From assembly GCF_937123705.1 (NCBI RefSeq), contig NZ_CAKZKO010000046.1, positions 1 through 64,000 of the forward strand: a DNA stretch of 64,000 bases. Reading direction: 5' to 3'. Position numbers and translations under genes: made by a program. Positions within the stretch are counted from its first letter, which is position 1. Each line of letters starts with the position of its first letter. The notes beneath the pieces are model-generated. The model saw nothing but the letters and a program-made list of their open reading frames with translations. It did not search any database and had not been told where the DNA came from. The stretch comes from an uncultured Paraglaciecola sp. (GTDB taxonomy: Bacteria; Pseudomonadota; Gammaproteobacteria; Enterobacterales; Alteromonadaceae). Positions 38,386 through 47,245 of the stretch are shown piece by piece.

Positions 38386-39150
38386 TTGGATCAGTCAAAC
38401 CCTAAAAACTATTTGCAAGCCGAGAACCAATACTTTTCGTCTATTAACCAGTATTTCGACGAATGTAGTGGCAGCTATACAGAAAAGGTGCACGCATTTT
38501 CACGCTTTGTACCTCGTCAAGCGATAAGCTATTTCTTGGCTAGAAATGACATTTTCAAAGAGGTTATTAACTTACATGGCAATATATTAGATTTCGGTAT
38601 ATTTAAAGGCTCTTCTTTTTTCTCTTGGCTACAATTTAGCGCCACTTATGAACCATACAATCATATGCGTAAGGTAATCGGATTTGATTCATTTACAGGT
38701 TTTTCCGAACTAACTTCAGATGATATGGGTACAGACGGCCAAGATTTACACATTAAGCAAGCAGGAGGAATGGCTTTTACCAACGGCTTAGAGGAAATGC
38801 TAAAAGGCATACAGTTGTATAATATGAACAGACCACTAGGCCACGTAGACAAAGCCGAAATAGTTGAAGGGCTGTTACCAACGTCATTAAAAGGATATTT
38901 AGATAGCCATCCAGAAACCATTATTGCGATGGCTAATTTTGGACTCGGCTTGTACGAACCAACCGTGGAAATACTGAAATTAATTAAGCCACGACTACAG
39001 AAAGGCAGTATTTTAGTGTTTGAAGATCTTAATCAAGCAACCTGGCCAGGTGAAACTAAAGCGTTATATGACGTGTTTGAACCCAAAGAGATTTCATTAA
39101 AAAGAACCCCATTCTGCCCGCATATTAGCTGGATGAAAATTGAAGATTGA
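38386..39150 (+). CDS. TylF/MycF-like O-methyltransferase
   Basis: The 254-residue protein resembles the macrocin-O-methyltransferase (TylF) family: LDFGIFKGSSFFSWL as SAM motif and VIGFDSFTGFSEL, the family hallmark, followed by a C-terminal VFEDLNQATWPGE. TylF enzymes methylate sugar hydroxyls, metal-dependently. The start is a TTG at 38386 with CGGAGA upstream. It is the last gene of the plus-strand sugar operon, just before the IS remnant. Confidence 0.75.
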   Translation: MDQSNPKNYLQAENQYFSSINQYFDECSGSYTEKVHAFSRFVPRQAISYFLARNDIFKEVINLHGNILDFGIFKGSSFFSWLQFSATYEPYNHMRKVIGFDSFTGFSELTSDDMGTDGQDLHIKQAGGMAFTNGLEEMLKGIQLYNMNRPLGHVDKAEIVEGLLPTSLKGYLDSHPETIIAMANFGLGLYEPTVEILKLIKPRLQKGSILVFEDLNQATWPGETKALYDVFEPKEISLKRTPFCPHISWMKIED

Positions 39151-39181
39151 ACAGATTAAAATCAATTAATTTTACTATTAG

Positions 39182-39445
39182 TGTTGTGGTTGAATTAGCC
39201 GGACACTTCAATAAAGGATAAAATCCTTCAATTGAGGTGACTGATGACTAAAAGACAATACAAACGCTATCCAGGTGAATTTAAACAAGAGGCTGTGGAG
39301 TTGGTTACAAACCAAGGATAGTCCGTTGTTGAGGCGGCAGCTTCTTTAGGAATAAAAGATAAGCTTTTATATAGCTGAGTATTTAAGGCAAAGAAAGATA
39401 GCGAAGAGGCGCATTATCGAAAGATGAACGTGCCAGAACAAGTCA
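39182..39445 (+). mobile_element. Decayed IS3-family insertion sequence remnant
   Basis: The 305-base gap between the convergent glycan operons holds a fragment of an IS3-type element. A TG-starting terminus with GCCGGACAC lies at 39182-39209, resembling an IS3 left inverted repeat, and a broken orfA follows. No orfB and no right end are visible, so it is a left-end remnant. The exact boundary on the right is not determined. Confidence 0.55.
39244..39435 (+). pseudogene. IS3-type transposase OrfA remnant with two in-frame stops
   Basis: Reading from the ATG at 39244 gives MTKRQYKRYPGEFKQEAV, the helix-turn-helix start of IS3-family OrfA. A TAG at 39319-39321 interrupts it; it continues in frame (SVVEAAASLGIKDKLLYS) to a TGA at 39376-39378 where Trp is usual, then KAKKDSEEA. 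The continuous homology through two stops shows point-mutation decay. It runs into the convergent glycosyltransferase end at 39456. Confidence 0.75.
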
Positions 39446-39455
39446 CAATTTTTTA

Positions 39456-40808
39456 TTAGCTATATAATTTGTAAATATTAACGTGATCGTTAAAACACTT
39501 TTTCAATTCTAATTCAATTGCATTTTCATGCTCTTGGGATGAAATAATTATATTTGTCGACAATGATAAAATGCAGTCTGGGGCATGACACTTAACATTC
39601 TCTATTCGAGTTCCCCATAGCCAACTATTTTTATCTATGACTCCCATTAGCTTTCCAATTTTTCCCATCTTATCAAGAAGTTTCTGAGTATGTTCTCCAG
39701 CCCCATAAAGCACATAGTGAGGTAATTCAAATGCAATTTGTTGATATTTCAATGCTATATCATTTACCCAATTATCATCGTACCAATACTCCAAATGCGG
39801 CTCTGAGTTATCTAACAACATGCTAACAACATCTTCACGGTGTATTTTTATAATATCGGCAATAAACTGCAGTTCACTATGTTGAGAACTAAATATCTCC
39901 ACCATTCGACTAATCTGACCGTATTCATTAAATTTACATTCAGTGCTGTTGCCTCGCCTTTTTTCTGCAAAAACGGCAAAGGCATTACTTAACAAGGGAG
40001 GTAAATCAATATCTATTAAATTTAAATTGTCATTCAATAGCTGCACAAAATCAGTTGTGTAGGCATCAAATTCCAGAGACTCATTAAAATAAAGGTGTCC
40101 CTCCGCTTTTTCAGCTTCCGGTCTAGGGACACTTTCTCTAATCAAAAACACCTCATCTAAGGTTTTGTTTTTACCACTTAATATACAATGAATAGACTGT
40201 GTTAATTCGAAAATGGCAGGAGAAAGGCAAGTTGTAACTGGATGATGTTTTAACCCCTCATAAATTTTATCTATGCAACATTTCCACACAGATGTTTTTT
40301 GAAGTGAATAAATAGTAAATACGTATTCTTGCATGTGATTAATAAGGCGCTGTTCTGCTTGGGGTGCGTCTAAGGCTATTGCTGCCTCAAACCCCTTGTA
40401 TGAGCGCAGACGTATATCACTTTTTGTATAAAGCTCATTAATGGTTAAAACTTTGCCTTGAATCGAATGATAATCAGGATTCTCTTGTAAAAATCTGACC
40501 GCTTTTAATAACGCGGAAGGAACAATAAAGTCATCATCAGCGAGAAAAAGCGTATACGGTGTTTTGACTTTATCAAGTCCAAATGACAAACGTTCAAATG
40601 CTCCCTTATCGGGCGCATGAAAATACCGAACATTAGCAGGAATATCATTTGTATATTTACTACGACTGCCATCAACGACTATCGAATCAAAACCGTTATG
40701 TTCACATGCAACGAAATAACGTCTTAATAACGCTTTTCGTTCCCAACTTAGTGTAACGATTGTAAATAACTTGCTTAAATCAGTTACTGATTGGCATTTT
40801 TCAATCAT
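39456..40808 (-). CDS. Glycosyltransferase (GT2-like) with C-terminal Rossmann-type domain
   Basis: This 450-residue protein starts LFTIVTLSWERKALLRRY and has the acidic metal-binding stretch FLADDDF at about residues 88-94, as in GT-A family 2 transferases (TIGR00180-like). The middle is of unknown fold. The last ~95 residues (about 355-450) form a separate Rossmann-like domain with VLYGAGEHTQKLL and GVIDKNSWLWG. The N-terminal part of the LicD-like protein at 53.0-54.0 kb carries a similar domain. It is the last gene of the minus-strand glycan run, ending beside the IS remnant. The acceptor and donor are unknown; a flagellin glycan is inferred from context. Confidence 0.75.
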   Translation of the reverse strand: MIEKCQSVTDLSKLFTIVTLSWERKALLRRYFVACEHNGFDSIVVDGSRSKYTNDIPANVRYFHAPDKGAFERLSFGLDKVKTPYTLFLADDDFIVPSALLKAVRFLQENPDYHSIQGKVLTINELYTKSDIRLRSYKGFEAAIALDAPQAEQRLINHMQEYVFTIYSLQKTSVWKCCIDKIYEGLKHHPVTTCLSPAIFELTQSIHCILSGKNKTLDEVFLIRESVPRPEAEKAEGHLYFNESLEFDAYTTDFVQLLNDNLNLIDIDLPPLLSNAFAVFAEKRRGNSTECKFNEYGQISRMVEIFSSQHSELQFIADIIKIHREDVVSMLLDNSEPHLEYWYDDNWVNDIALKYQQIAFELPHYVLYGAGEHTQKLLDKMGKIGKLMGVIDKNSWLWGTRIENVKCHAPDCILSLSTNIIISSQEHENAIELELKKCFNDHVNIYKLYS

Positions 40809-40844
40809 TCGGAAAATTCCATCTACTTATATCTTGAGGTGCGA

Positions 40845-41786
40845 TCAAAGATCGTAATTAGCCATTTGACAATAATGATTGAGATTAACCCTATGTTCAT
40901 TGATACTGCAAAGTGAATCAAAATTATTGTTGAGGAAAGCCCGTCCTTGTAGAAAAACCCCCGGCTTAAAATTTAGATCGTGGGTATTATCAATCGGTAC
41001 GTTTACAATATTTATTTCACCCAGTCTTTGAACATTAAGGGTTTCCAATGGAGTGAATATAAAGCGATGCTTAGTAGTTAATACTTCCACACTCCAACGC
41101 CCGGGAGCGTTCCAGTTACCATGATAAGCAAACAAGGCGTTTTTTTCGGTGATACCTGCACCGGCAAAATTTGCACTATCGGGATGCCATGCGGTTTGCC
41201 CCTCAGTAAATGACGCCAACTCCTGAGGTTTTCCACCTAAGTAGAAAGCTAAATCAACGACGTGGCTAGTATTGGCTATAAACCAGTTTCGTTTTATGTT
41301 TGCTGGGATATCTAACTTTTCTATAACCTGTGACCACTCGGTAATCTCGTAATTAAGAGAAGTCACACCGCCATCCTCTGCAATCATTTTTTGAGCCGCT
41401 ATGACGGATGCATAAAAACGACGATTGTATGCGACAAATACATTAGCTTGGCACGAGTCAGCTAATGCTTGGGTTCGTTCTACTTCTTCAATATCAAGGC
41501 CCGCAGGTTTTTCAACCAAAATGGATTTTACCCCATAATTAAGCAGCAATTCTGTAGCATGGGCTAACGACTCAATGCCGGTTGCCACTATTGCATGCTC
41601 AGGAATTTCGGGATTGCTCTGTAAAAAATGTTGCAGGCCTCCAATATCAGCCTTAATACCTGTTTCCCGGTAAAATGTCGACGCTGATGCCTCACCTCTG
41701 GCAATACACATAAATGAACAATGCTGAGCTTGTAACACTTTTGCATACTCGATTGCCATAGGGCCTGCACCAATAAGCCAGTTCAT
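40845..41786 (-). CDS. Gfo/Idh/MocA-family oxidoreductase
   Basis: The 313-residue NAD(P)-dependent oxidoreductase starts at the ATG 41784-41786, giving MNWLIGAGPMAIEYAKVL; AAGGA lies upstream, and longer readings overlap the previous gene. The Rossmann motif, the VEKPAG loop (usually EKP) and VAYNRRFYASV place it in the Gfo/Idh/MocA family. It follows a second family member by 10 bases. Such enzymes oxidise sugar hydroxyls in nonulosonate and amino-sugar loci. The substrate is not known here. Confidence 0.82.
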   Translation of the reverse strand: MNWLIGAGPMAIEYAKVLQAQHCSFMCIARGEASASTFYRETGIKADIGGLQHFLQSNPEIPEHAIVATGIESLAHATELLLNYGVKSILVEKPAGLDIEEVERTQALADSCQANVFVAYNRRFYASVIAAQKMIAEDGGVTSLNYEITEWSQVIEKLDIPANIKRNWFIANTSHVVDLAFYLGGKPQELASFTEGQTAWHPDSANFAGAGITEKNALFAYHGNWNAPGRWSVEVLTTKHRFIFTPLETLNVQRLGEINIVNVPIDNTHDLNFKPGVFLQGRAFLNNNFDSLCSINEHRVNLNHYCQMANYDL

Positions 41787-41796
41787 TACTCGTTCC

Positions 41797-42759
41797 TTAA
41801 GAAATTGGGCATACTTTAAACCTATTGGGTTGAATTGCATTGAAGTGGGCGATAAATACTGACAAATATTGCTCATGCAACAAAGCTGATTCAGAAAATG
41901 TTGTTAGGTCACAACGACCCTTGGTCATTATTTCAGTGGCAACAATATGGCTCAACTGACTTTGAGGTGTTACAACGAACTCGGTGGTGGATAATAATGT
42001 GTCTTCGTTGTTGTACACCCGCATTTTTTGGGCAAGTTCATCAATAACAAAACGCGTTTGTGTTGTCCTGATCTCTATTTCATATCTTTGGCTATCTGTA
42101 ACATTGTCGCAAAATAGACTTAAAGAATGATCGTTAGCCGTTATATGTAACTTGCCAAAAACCTCAAAACAACCGCCTCTTTTAGACTCGATAACATCGC
42201 AGCCTAGTTCCGATTTCATATTCAAGTTGTTGAGCCCGTTCAAAAATACGAACAAGTCCACAAAGTGTATGCCATTACAAGCCAACCCGTAGCTACTTCC
42301 TGTTACTTTCATTGATGCGAATTGCTCTTCCTCGATAACAGACTTTAACTTCTTATAGCTTGTAAATGCACGCCTTGGGCAATTTACCCATGCCCGAATT
42401 GCGTGTGTCTCTAATAATTTTGTGCATTGTTGGATCTGCAGCACAGATTGAAATAAAACCTTTTCAAATATGATATATTTCAACTTATTTTGCTGCACAA
42501 GAGCTTCAAACACGGCTAAGCGAACATCGGCACTCGTCGCAATGATCGCAAGCGAAAATGAATCATCAACTGGCATTTCTGTAGTGAAAAATACATTTAA
42601 AGCATTATCTGAAACGTCTAAAAGCCTATTTTGGGCCCTTTCTAAAGCACTCTGGTTTGGATCAAAAACTGTTATTCTGCATTCATTTTTAATATTGGAC
42701 AATGCCTGCAGATGTCGACTACCTATCTGCCCAGCTCCAACTAATACAATATTATTCAT
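41797..42759 (-). CDS. Gfo/Idh/MocA-family oxidoreductase
   Basis: The 320-residue protein has the Rossmann motif VLVGAGQIGSRHLQAL, a sugar-oxidoreductase middle region and the segment IIFEKVLFQS at the place of the family EKP loop, which is altered here (EKV). The C-terminal part is beta-rich (SLFCDNVTDSQRYEIE). It lies between a PtmE-like nucleotidyltransferase and a second Gfo/Idh member. The pair resembles oxidoreductases in sialic-acid-like flagellar loci. A catalytic role is likely but unproven. Confidence 0.78.
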   Translation of the reverse strand: MNNIVLVGAGQIGSRHLQALSNIKNECRITVFDPNQSALERAQNRLLDVSDNALNVFFTTEMPVDDSFSLAIIATSADVRLAVFEALVQQNKLKYIIFEKVLFQSVLQIQQCTKLLETHAIRAWVNCPRRAFTSYKKLKSVIEEEQFASMKVTGSSYGLACNGIHFVDLFVFLNGLNNLNMKSELGCDVIESKRGGCFEVFGKLHITANDHSLSLFCDNVTDSQRYEIEIRTTQTRFVIDELAQKMRVYNNEDTLLSTTEFVVTPQSQLSHIVATEIMTKGRCDLTTFSESALLHEQYLSVFIAHFNAIQPNRFKVCPIS

Positions 42760-42800
42760 TCACTCTTATTTCTTTGTTACTCATTCAATAAATATGCTCG

Positions 42801-43847
42801 TCAAAGTGATTTAACATCAAGTTGAGCTTGTTGGAAGTCATCTAATCGGCCTATGTCCATCCAATAATCTAAAATCGGATACACTGCTACATCGCCGTCT
42901 TGGGCGATGCAATTTTCCAACAAGGTGGTCATATCCACGGGTTTATTTTTTATTAGCTGGTTAATGAGGTTGGGCGATATCACATAAATACCCGCATTAA
43001 CAAAATGCTGTGAAGAAGGTTTTTCTTTAATGGTAGTGATCTTGTAACCATCAGTTTCTATCACGCCATAGGGGATTTGGTGAACATACTCACGAACACA
43101 CATGGTTGCGTCAGCCTGATTTTCTTCATGAAAATTAATCAATTTTTCGAAATCAATATTGGTCAATATATCCCCATTCATAACCACAAGATCATCTACA
43201 ATCTCCGATTTAGGCAGCAGCCCCAAAGCGCCTGCAGTACCTAATGGTTTATCTTCATGCACATAGGTAATGTTCGCGCCCCAACGGCTTCCATCAGCGA
43301 AGTATTGGCGAATTTTTTCTGGCATGTAGTGGGTAGAAATATAGAAACGATTAAACCCTGCTTCGACAAAATTCTTTAAGGCTATTTCGAGAAGTGGGCT
43401 TTCCCCCACTTTCAACAATGGCTTTGGACAATCATTGGTGAGCGGGCTCAAGCGCTTTCCCAATCCACCGGCCATCAGCAATACCGCATTGGAGCGTTTA
43501 GGCTTTTTAACCAATTCATGCAAGGACACAAGCCCAACAACCTGATTGTTATCCAAAACTATCGGAATAGACATCAACACAAAACGTTGCATCAATTCTG
43601 TTAACGCTTTTTTATCCTGGGTGCCCTTAGCCGTGATAGGTCGCGGATTCATAATCTCGGCAACCGAGCTTTCCATACTGACATTATTTAGCATGGCCCT
43701 ACGGACATCTCCATCCGTAACCGTGCCCAAAAGTATCATTTCATGATCTACTACTAATGCAATCTTTAAGGATGACTGATTGATGACAACCAAAGTGTCA
43801 CGGATCGTGTTGGTTTTATCTACACAAGTATCACGCCAATTATTCAT
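42801..43847 (-). CDS. PtmE-like sugar-1-phosphate nucleotidyltransferase with CBS domains
   Basis: The 348-residue protein has an N-terminal CBS pair (about residues 10-110, with GTVTDGDVRRAM and EIMNPRPITAKG) fused to a nucleotidyltransferase domain (LMAGGLGKRLSPLTNDCPKP, then MNGDILTNIDF). This layout is that of Campylobacter PtmE, which makes GDP-glucosamine for legionaminic acid. The ATG at 43845-43847 is preferred over an upstream TTG because it has GGAAAG upstream. It lies 92 bases after the NeuC-like gene. The nucleotide (GDP, UDP or CMP) is not proven by sequence. Confidence 0.85.
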   Translation of the reverse strand: MNNWRDTCVDKTNTIRDTLVVINQSSLKIALVVDHEMILLGTVTDGDVRRAMLNNVSMESSVAEIMNPRPITAKGTQDKKALTELMQRFVLMSIPIVLDNNQVVGLVSLHELVKKPKRSNAVLLMAGGLGKRLSPLTNDCPKPLLKVGESPLLEIALKNFVEAGFNRFYISTHYMPEKIRQYFADGSRWGANITYVHEDKPLGTAGALGLLPKSEIVDDLVVMNGDILTNIDFEKLINFHEENQADATMCVREYVHQIPYGVIETDGYKITTIKEKPSSQHFVNAGIYVISPNLINQLIKNKPVDMTTLLENCIAQDGDVAVYPILDYWMDIGRLDDFQQAQLDVKSL

Positions 43848-43939
43848 ATTACTTTCCAGCAATTATCCATATTTGGACTAAGTCTTTTGATTTTATCGGC
43901 AAAATTAGATTTTAGTTTAGGCACAACAAATACTGACAC

Positions 43940-45160
43940 TTAACGATGCCATCCATCTTTTGACTCGCCAACCAATGTCATTCCTTTTCTGATAACCCTT
44001 TGCCCTAGCTCAACACTGGCAAGAACATCGGCTATTGCCTTGCCGGCCATGCCAATATGGTAAGGGTTCTGGGTATTTTGACAGTCGCTTCGAAACTGAG
44101 TGTCATAAAGACATTGGTTAATCGCATTAACAATTTCAGTCTGATTGTAATCAACATCAAGCACATTATCCCCTCTCAGACGCCCTTGCTGCCGCGAGCC
44201 AATATTGACTGTTGGACAACCAAAGATAGGCGACTCCTTGATCCCTGAAGACGAATTTCCCACACATACAATCTGTTTAGACGGGTCGACTGCCAAACCC
44301 AATACGCCATGATAAAGATATCGCCCTAAAGAGTTATGCACTTGAATACCTGAGATCGATTCGGCATCTAGCGATTTGAGTGCTTTAATGATGGCTCTGC
44401 CTCCCGCATCATTATTTGGATAAGTGACAATAACTTGCACTCCCTCTTTAGCCATAGATTTTAATGCATCAAGAGAGGGCAATAGCTGTTCAAGTGACTT
44501 TTCAAATTCGGTGGTAATGGAGTGCTGAGTAAATAACACAATTGGCTTGTTTACATCGAGTTTTAACTGCATTGCCACAAAGTTGGAATTTGCATGTTCC
44601 CCATCAGCAACCAAATCATTGGAGGGTAAACCGACTGTGTGAATGCGCCAAGCCTCTTCACCCATACCTAGTAAACGCTGCGTTGCTTGCTTGTTAGTAG
44701 TGAAATGCAAATGTGACAGCTTACTCATTGCATGACGAACGGAGTCATCAAGTGCGCCACCTTCTGTCAAATCTCCACCTTCAATATGAGCCGTAGGGAT
44801 ATTCATTTGGGTAGCAGCAATCACAGCAGCAAAACCTTCAAATCGATCCGCATAAACAACAAGCACATCAGGTTGCAATTTACTTAACGCTTCGCTAATC
44901 GATAATACTCCTGAGCCTATAGCATGAGCTGTGGATAGCTTAGTATCCATATCAAAATGAATTTTTACTTCAGCATGGATATGAAATCCATCATTTCTAA
45001 TTTCATCCAGTGTATTACCAAAATCACCATCTAAATGAGCACCAGAAACAATCAATTGGTAGTCTAGGTTTGGATGTTCTTGGAGCGCCTTCAAGATTGG
45101 ATATTGTAATCCGTATTCTGCGCGATTCCCTGTAAATACAGCTATTTTACGTACATTCAA
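43940..45160 (-). CDS. neuC: Hydrolysing UDP/GDP-N-acetylglucosamine 2-epimerase (NeuC/LegG)
   Basis: NeuC/LegG releases and epimerises C2 of a nucleotide-sugar to give a ManNAc-type sugar for nonulosonate synthesis. The 406 residues carry FTGNRAEYGLQYPIL at the N-terminus, HIEGGDLTEGG, and GNSSSGIKESP, all family marks. The start is a TTG with an in-frame stop just before it, so no longer N-terminus is possible. With PtmE-like, a 4,6-dehydratase and NeuB in the same run, the hydrolysing Leg-type variant is likely. Confidence 0.92.
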   Translation of the reverse strand: MNVRKIAVFTGNRAEYGLQYPILKALQEHPNLDYQLIVSGAHLDGDFGNTLDEIRNDGFHIHAEVKIHFDMDTKLSTAHAIGSGVLSISEALSKLQPDVLVVYADRFEGFAAVIAATQMNIPTAHIEGGDLTEGGALDDSVRHAMSKLSHLHFTTNKQATQRLLGMGEEAWRIHTVGLPSNDLVADGEHANSNFVAMQLKLDVNKPIVLFTQHSITTEFEKSLEQLLPSLDALKSMAKEGVQVIVTYPNNDAGGRAIIKALKSLDAESISGIQVHNSLGRYLYHGVLGLAVDPSKQIVCVGNSSSGIKESPIFGCPTVNIGSRQQGRLRGDNVLDVDYNQTEIVNAINQCLYDTQFRSDCQNTQNPYHIGMAGKAIADVLASVELGQRVIRKGMTLVGESKDGWHR

Positions 45161-45179
45161 CTAATTTCATGCCTCAATA

Positions 45180-46004
45180 TTACAACATGTTCTTGACGCT
45201 TTCCGACAAAGAAAAGCGCGGAGACCAGCCGCTATGTTTTGCGATTTTAGAAATATCTAAAACATTCATCGATACTATATTCTCTGAATTTTCAGATAAA
45301 ACTTCACGTTGACTTTGCTCTACCACCGAGAGCACTATTCTGGCCAAGTCGCCGATTGATACTCCTGAGCCAGAACCAATATTAAACAACCCTGGATGAA
45401 AATCATCGATCAATAACTGGAAAAGCGCCACCAGATCTTGAATATACAGAAAGTCTCTAACGGGTGCCGTATTTCTGAGTTTAACGGGTCCAGGATCACC
45501 CAATTGACTAAGAATATCAGAAAGCACATTGTTAGGTGACATACCAACACCAAACAAGTTAGCAAGCCTCAAAACACAGCCTCCTTGTGCAATCACTTGC
45601 TTTTCATTCTGAATTTTAATCTTGCTATATAAATCGGAAACTACGGCCTCGTCCAACTCAGTACAAGGCCTACTATTCTTATCACCGTAAACGACGGCTG
45701 ATGAGCAATAAATGACCTTACCTTTAAACTGATTACACAGTTTTGCAGTGAGTGTTGTCGCTGCAATTAAATATGGGTCGCCAAATGAATTGGCTTTAAT
45801 TCTATCTGGCTCCTCTGCCAAATGAATTAACAAATCACCATTAGGACAGTTGCTATAAGACTCTACTTGTATCACACCTGGCGATTGACTTCGGGAAACT
45901 GGAAACACTCTATAGCCACTTTGTTTTAGGCTTTTCGTGAGCACTTTTCCAACAAAGCCACTAGCACCTGCAATGACTACCTTTGGTCCATTTTTGTTTA
46001 TCAT
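45180..46004 (-). CDS. NAD-dependent epimerase/reductase (extended SDR), candidate 4-ketoreductase
   Basis: The 274-residue extended SDR has VVIAGASGFVGKVL for NAD binding, catalytic Ser in YCSSAVVYGD and the YSKIK form of YxxxK. It lies 3 bases after the 4,6-dehydratase gene and 19 before neuC, so it probably acts on the 4-keto sugar in between. In legionaminic acid pathways this place is held by an aminotransferase and an acetyltransferase, neither of which is seen in this cluster. A 4-reductase role is inferred; a C4 epimerase is the alternative. Confidence 0.75.
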   Translation of the reverse strand: MINKNGPKVVIAGASGFVGKVLTKSLKQSGYRVFPVSRSQSPGVIQVESYSNCPNGDLLIHLAEEPDRIKANSFGDPYLIAATTLTAKLCNQFKGKVIYCSSAVVYGDKNSRPCTELDEAVVSDLYSKIKIQNEKQVIAQGGCVLRLANLFGVGMSPNNVLSDILSQLGDPGPVKLRNTAPVRDFLYIQDLVALFQLLIDDFHPGLFNIGSGSGVSIGDLARIVLSVVEQSQREVLSENSENIVSMNVLDISKIAKHSGWSPRFSLSESVKNML

Positions 46005-46007
46005 AAT

Positions 46008-47198
46008 CTACATTTTGCTATCTAAATATTTTCCAACTTCCTTGTGTTCAAAGTCTGGGATCAATTTGAAAAACAAATCGACTAGCTCTTTTTTTGACCA
46101 CAACCCATTGCTTTTCATTCTGTTAATTTCATTCTCAAAATAGCTAAGCTTTTTAACGTCAATTTCATTGTTGTCTTTTATCACTCCAAGATTAATATAA
46201 GCTTGCATATCTACTATTTCATCCTCGGTATAGAATTCCTCAAAACCCTTTTCACCTGTGGTATTACTTGAGTTAAATAGACAAGGCCATTTTCCTTGTG
46301 AGGGTAATTCACACACTAAATCTCGTGCCTCGTCTTCACTTTTACACACATAAGCCTCATAGCCTAACCCTTGCAAATATTTAACGGCAATTTCGGAAAA
46401 CGTAATAAGGCTCAATTCTGCGCTAACCTTTGGGAAAAACAGATCACCATTTTCCCCCAAAATACACGACATCAAACATAACTCGCCCGACTCTTTAGGC
46501 GTTAAGAAATAGCGTTTAACATCATTTGGTGCAACAAGTGGCTGCTGCTTCTCTATTCTTTGTTTAAATCCACATAATAAAGAACCATCTGAAAATGCAA
46601 CATTAGCAAACCGCGCTGTAGAAATGGATATGTGTGAAGCATGACGTCTCAAAAACATTTCCATAATTCTTTTGGAAGCTCCCATCATGTTAACAGGGTT
46701 TGCAGCTTTGTCGGTAGATACACAGAAATACTTTTTAGTACCATTTTCAATAGCTTGATTAATAGTTTTGTTAGTATTTAAAATATTGACGTCAATCATT
46801 CTCATCAGAGTAAAGGGATCTTCTTCACTACGAACATGTTTTAAAGCTGAAAGGTTAAGCACATAGTCGTACTTACCATCACTTTTAATAAAGGCATCAT
46901 ACTCACTGCTGCCCACATCTAATGCATAGGTTTTAAAGTCCCCATCAATGTAGCCGAATGAACTTCTTAGATCGCGCACCAGTTCAACTAAGTTGTTTTC
47001 ACTTAAATCAACCACATGTAATTTTTGGGGATTACGTTTGAAGATTTCTGTAGTTACAGCTTGACCAATTGTGCCCGCACCACCAATGACTAAAAATGAA
47101 GAGCCACTAACCTCAGCTGATAGTTTTGCACTATTGCTATCTATATCAGATAAAAACAATTCATCTTCACGACCAATTAAACTCAACATCGAATTCAT
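46008..47198 (-). CDS. legB: NDP-N-acetylglucosamine 4,6-dehydratase (LegB-like)
   Basis: The 396-residue enzyme belongs to the polysaccharide-biosynthesis-protein CapD/FlaA1 family, soluble type. It shows the NAD motif FLVIGGAGTIGQAVT, the VSTDKAANPVNMMGASKR block (STDKA and catalytic MxxxK region) and GSLLCGFKQRI. Soluble forms in flagellar loci dehydrate UDP- or GDP-GlcNAc as the first step to legionaminic acid. It follows neuB by 47 bases. GDP is favoured by the PtmE-like gene, by analogy to Campylobacter; this is inference. Confidence 0.88.
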   Translation of the reverse strand: MNSMLSLIGREDELFLSDIDSNSAKLSAEVSGSSFLVIGGAGTIGQAVTTEIFKRNPQKLHVVDLSENNLVELVRDLRSSFGYIDGDFKTYALDVGSSEYDAFIKSDGKYDYVLNLSALKHVRSEEDPFTLMRMIDVNILNTNKTINQAIENGTKKYFCVSTDKAANPVNMMGASKRIMEMFLRRHASHISISTARFANVAFSDGSLLCGFKQRIEKQQPLVAPNDVKRYFLTPKESGELCLMSCILGENGDLFFPKVSAELSLITFSEIAVKYLQGLGYEAYVCKSEDEARDLVCELPSQGKWPCLFNSSNTTGEKGFEEFYTEDEIVDMQAYINLGVIKDNNEIDVKKLSYFENEINRMKSNGLWSKKELVDLFFKLIPDFEHKEVGKYLDSKM

Positions 47199-47245
47199 AA
47201 TTTTATATTTTTCATTTATTTATTTTCAAAAATGGCAATTGAAGC

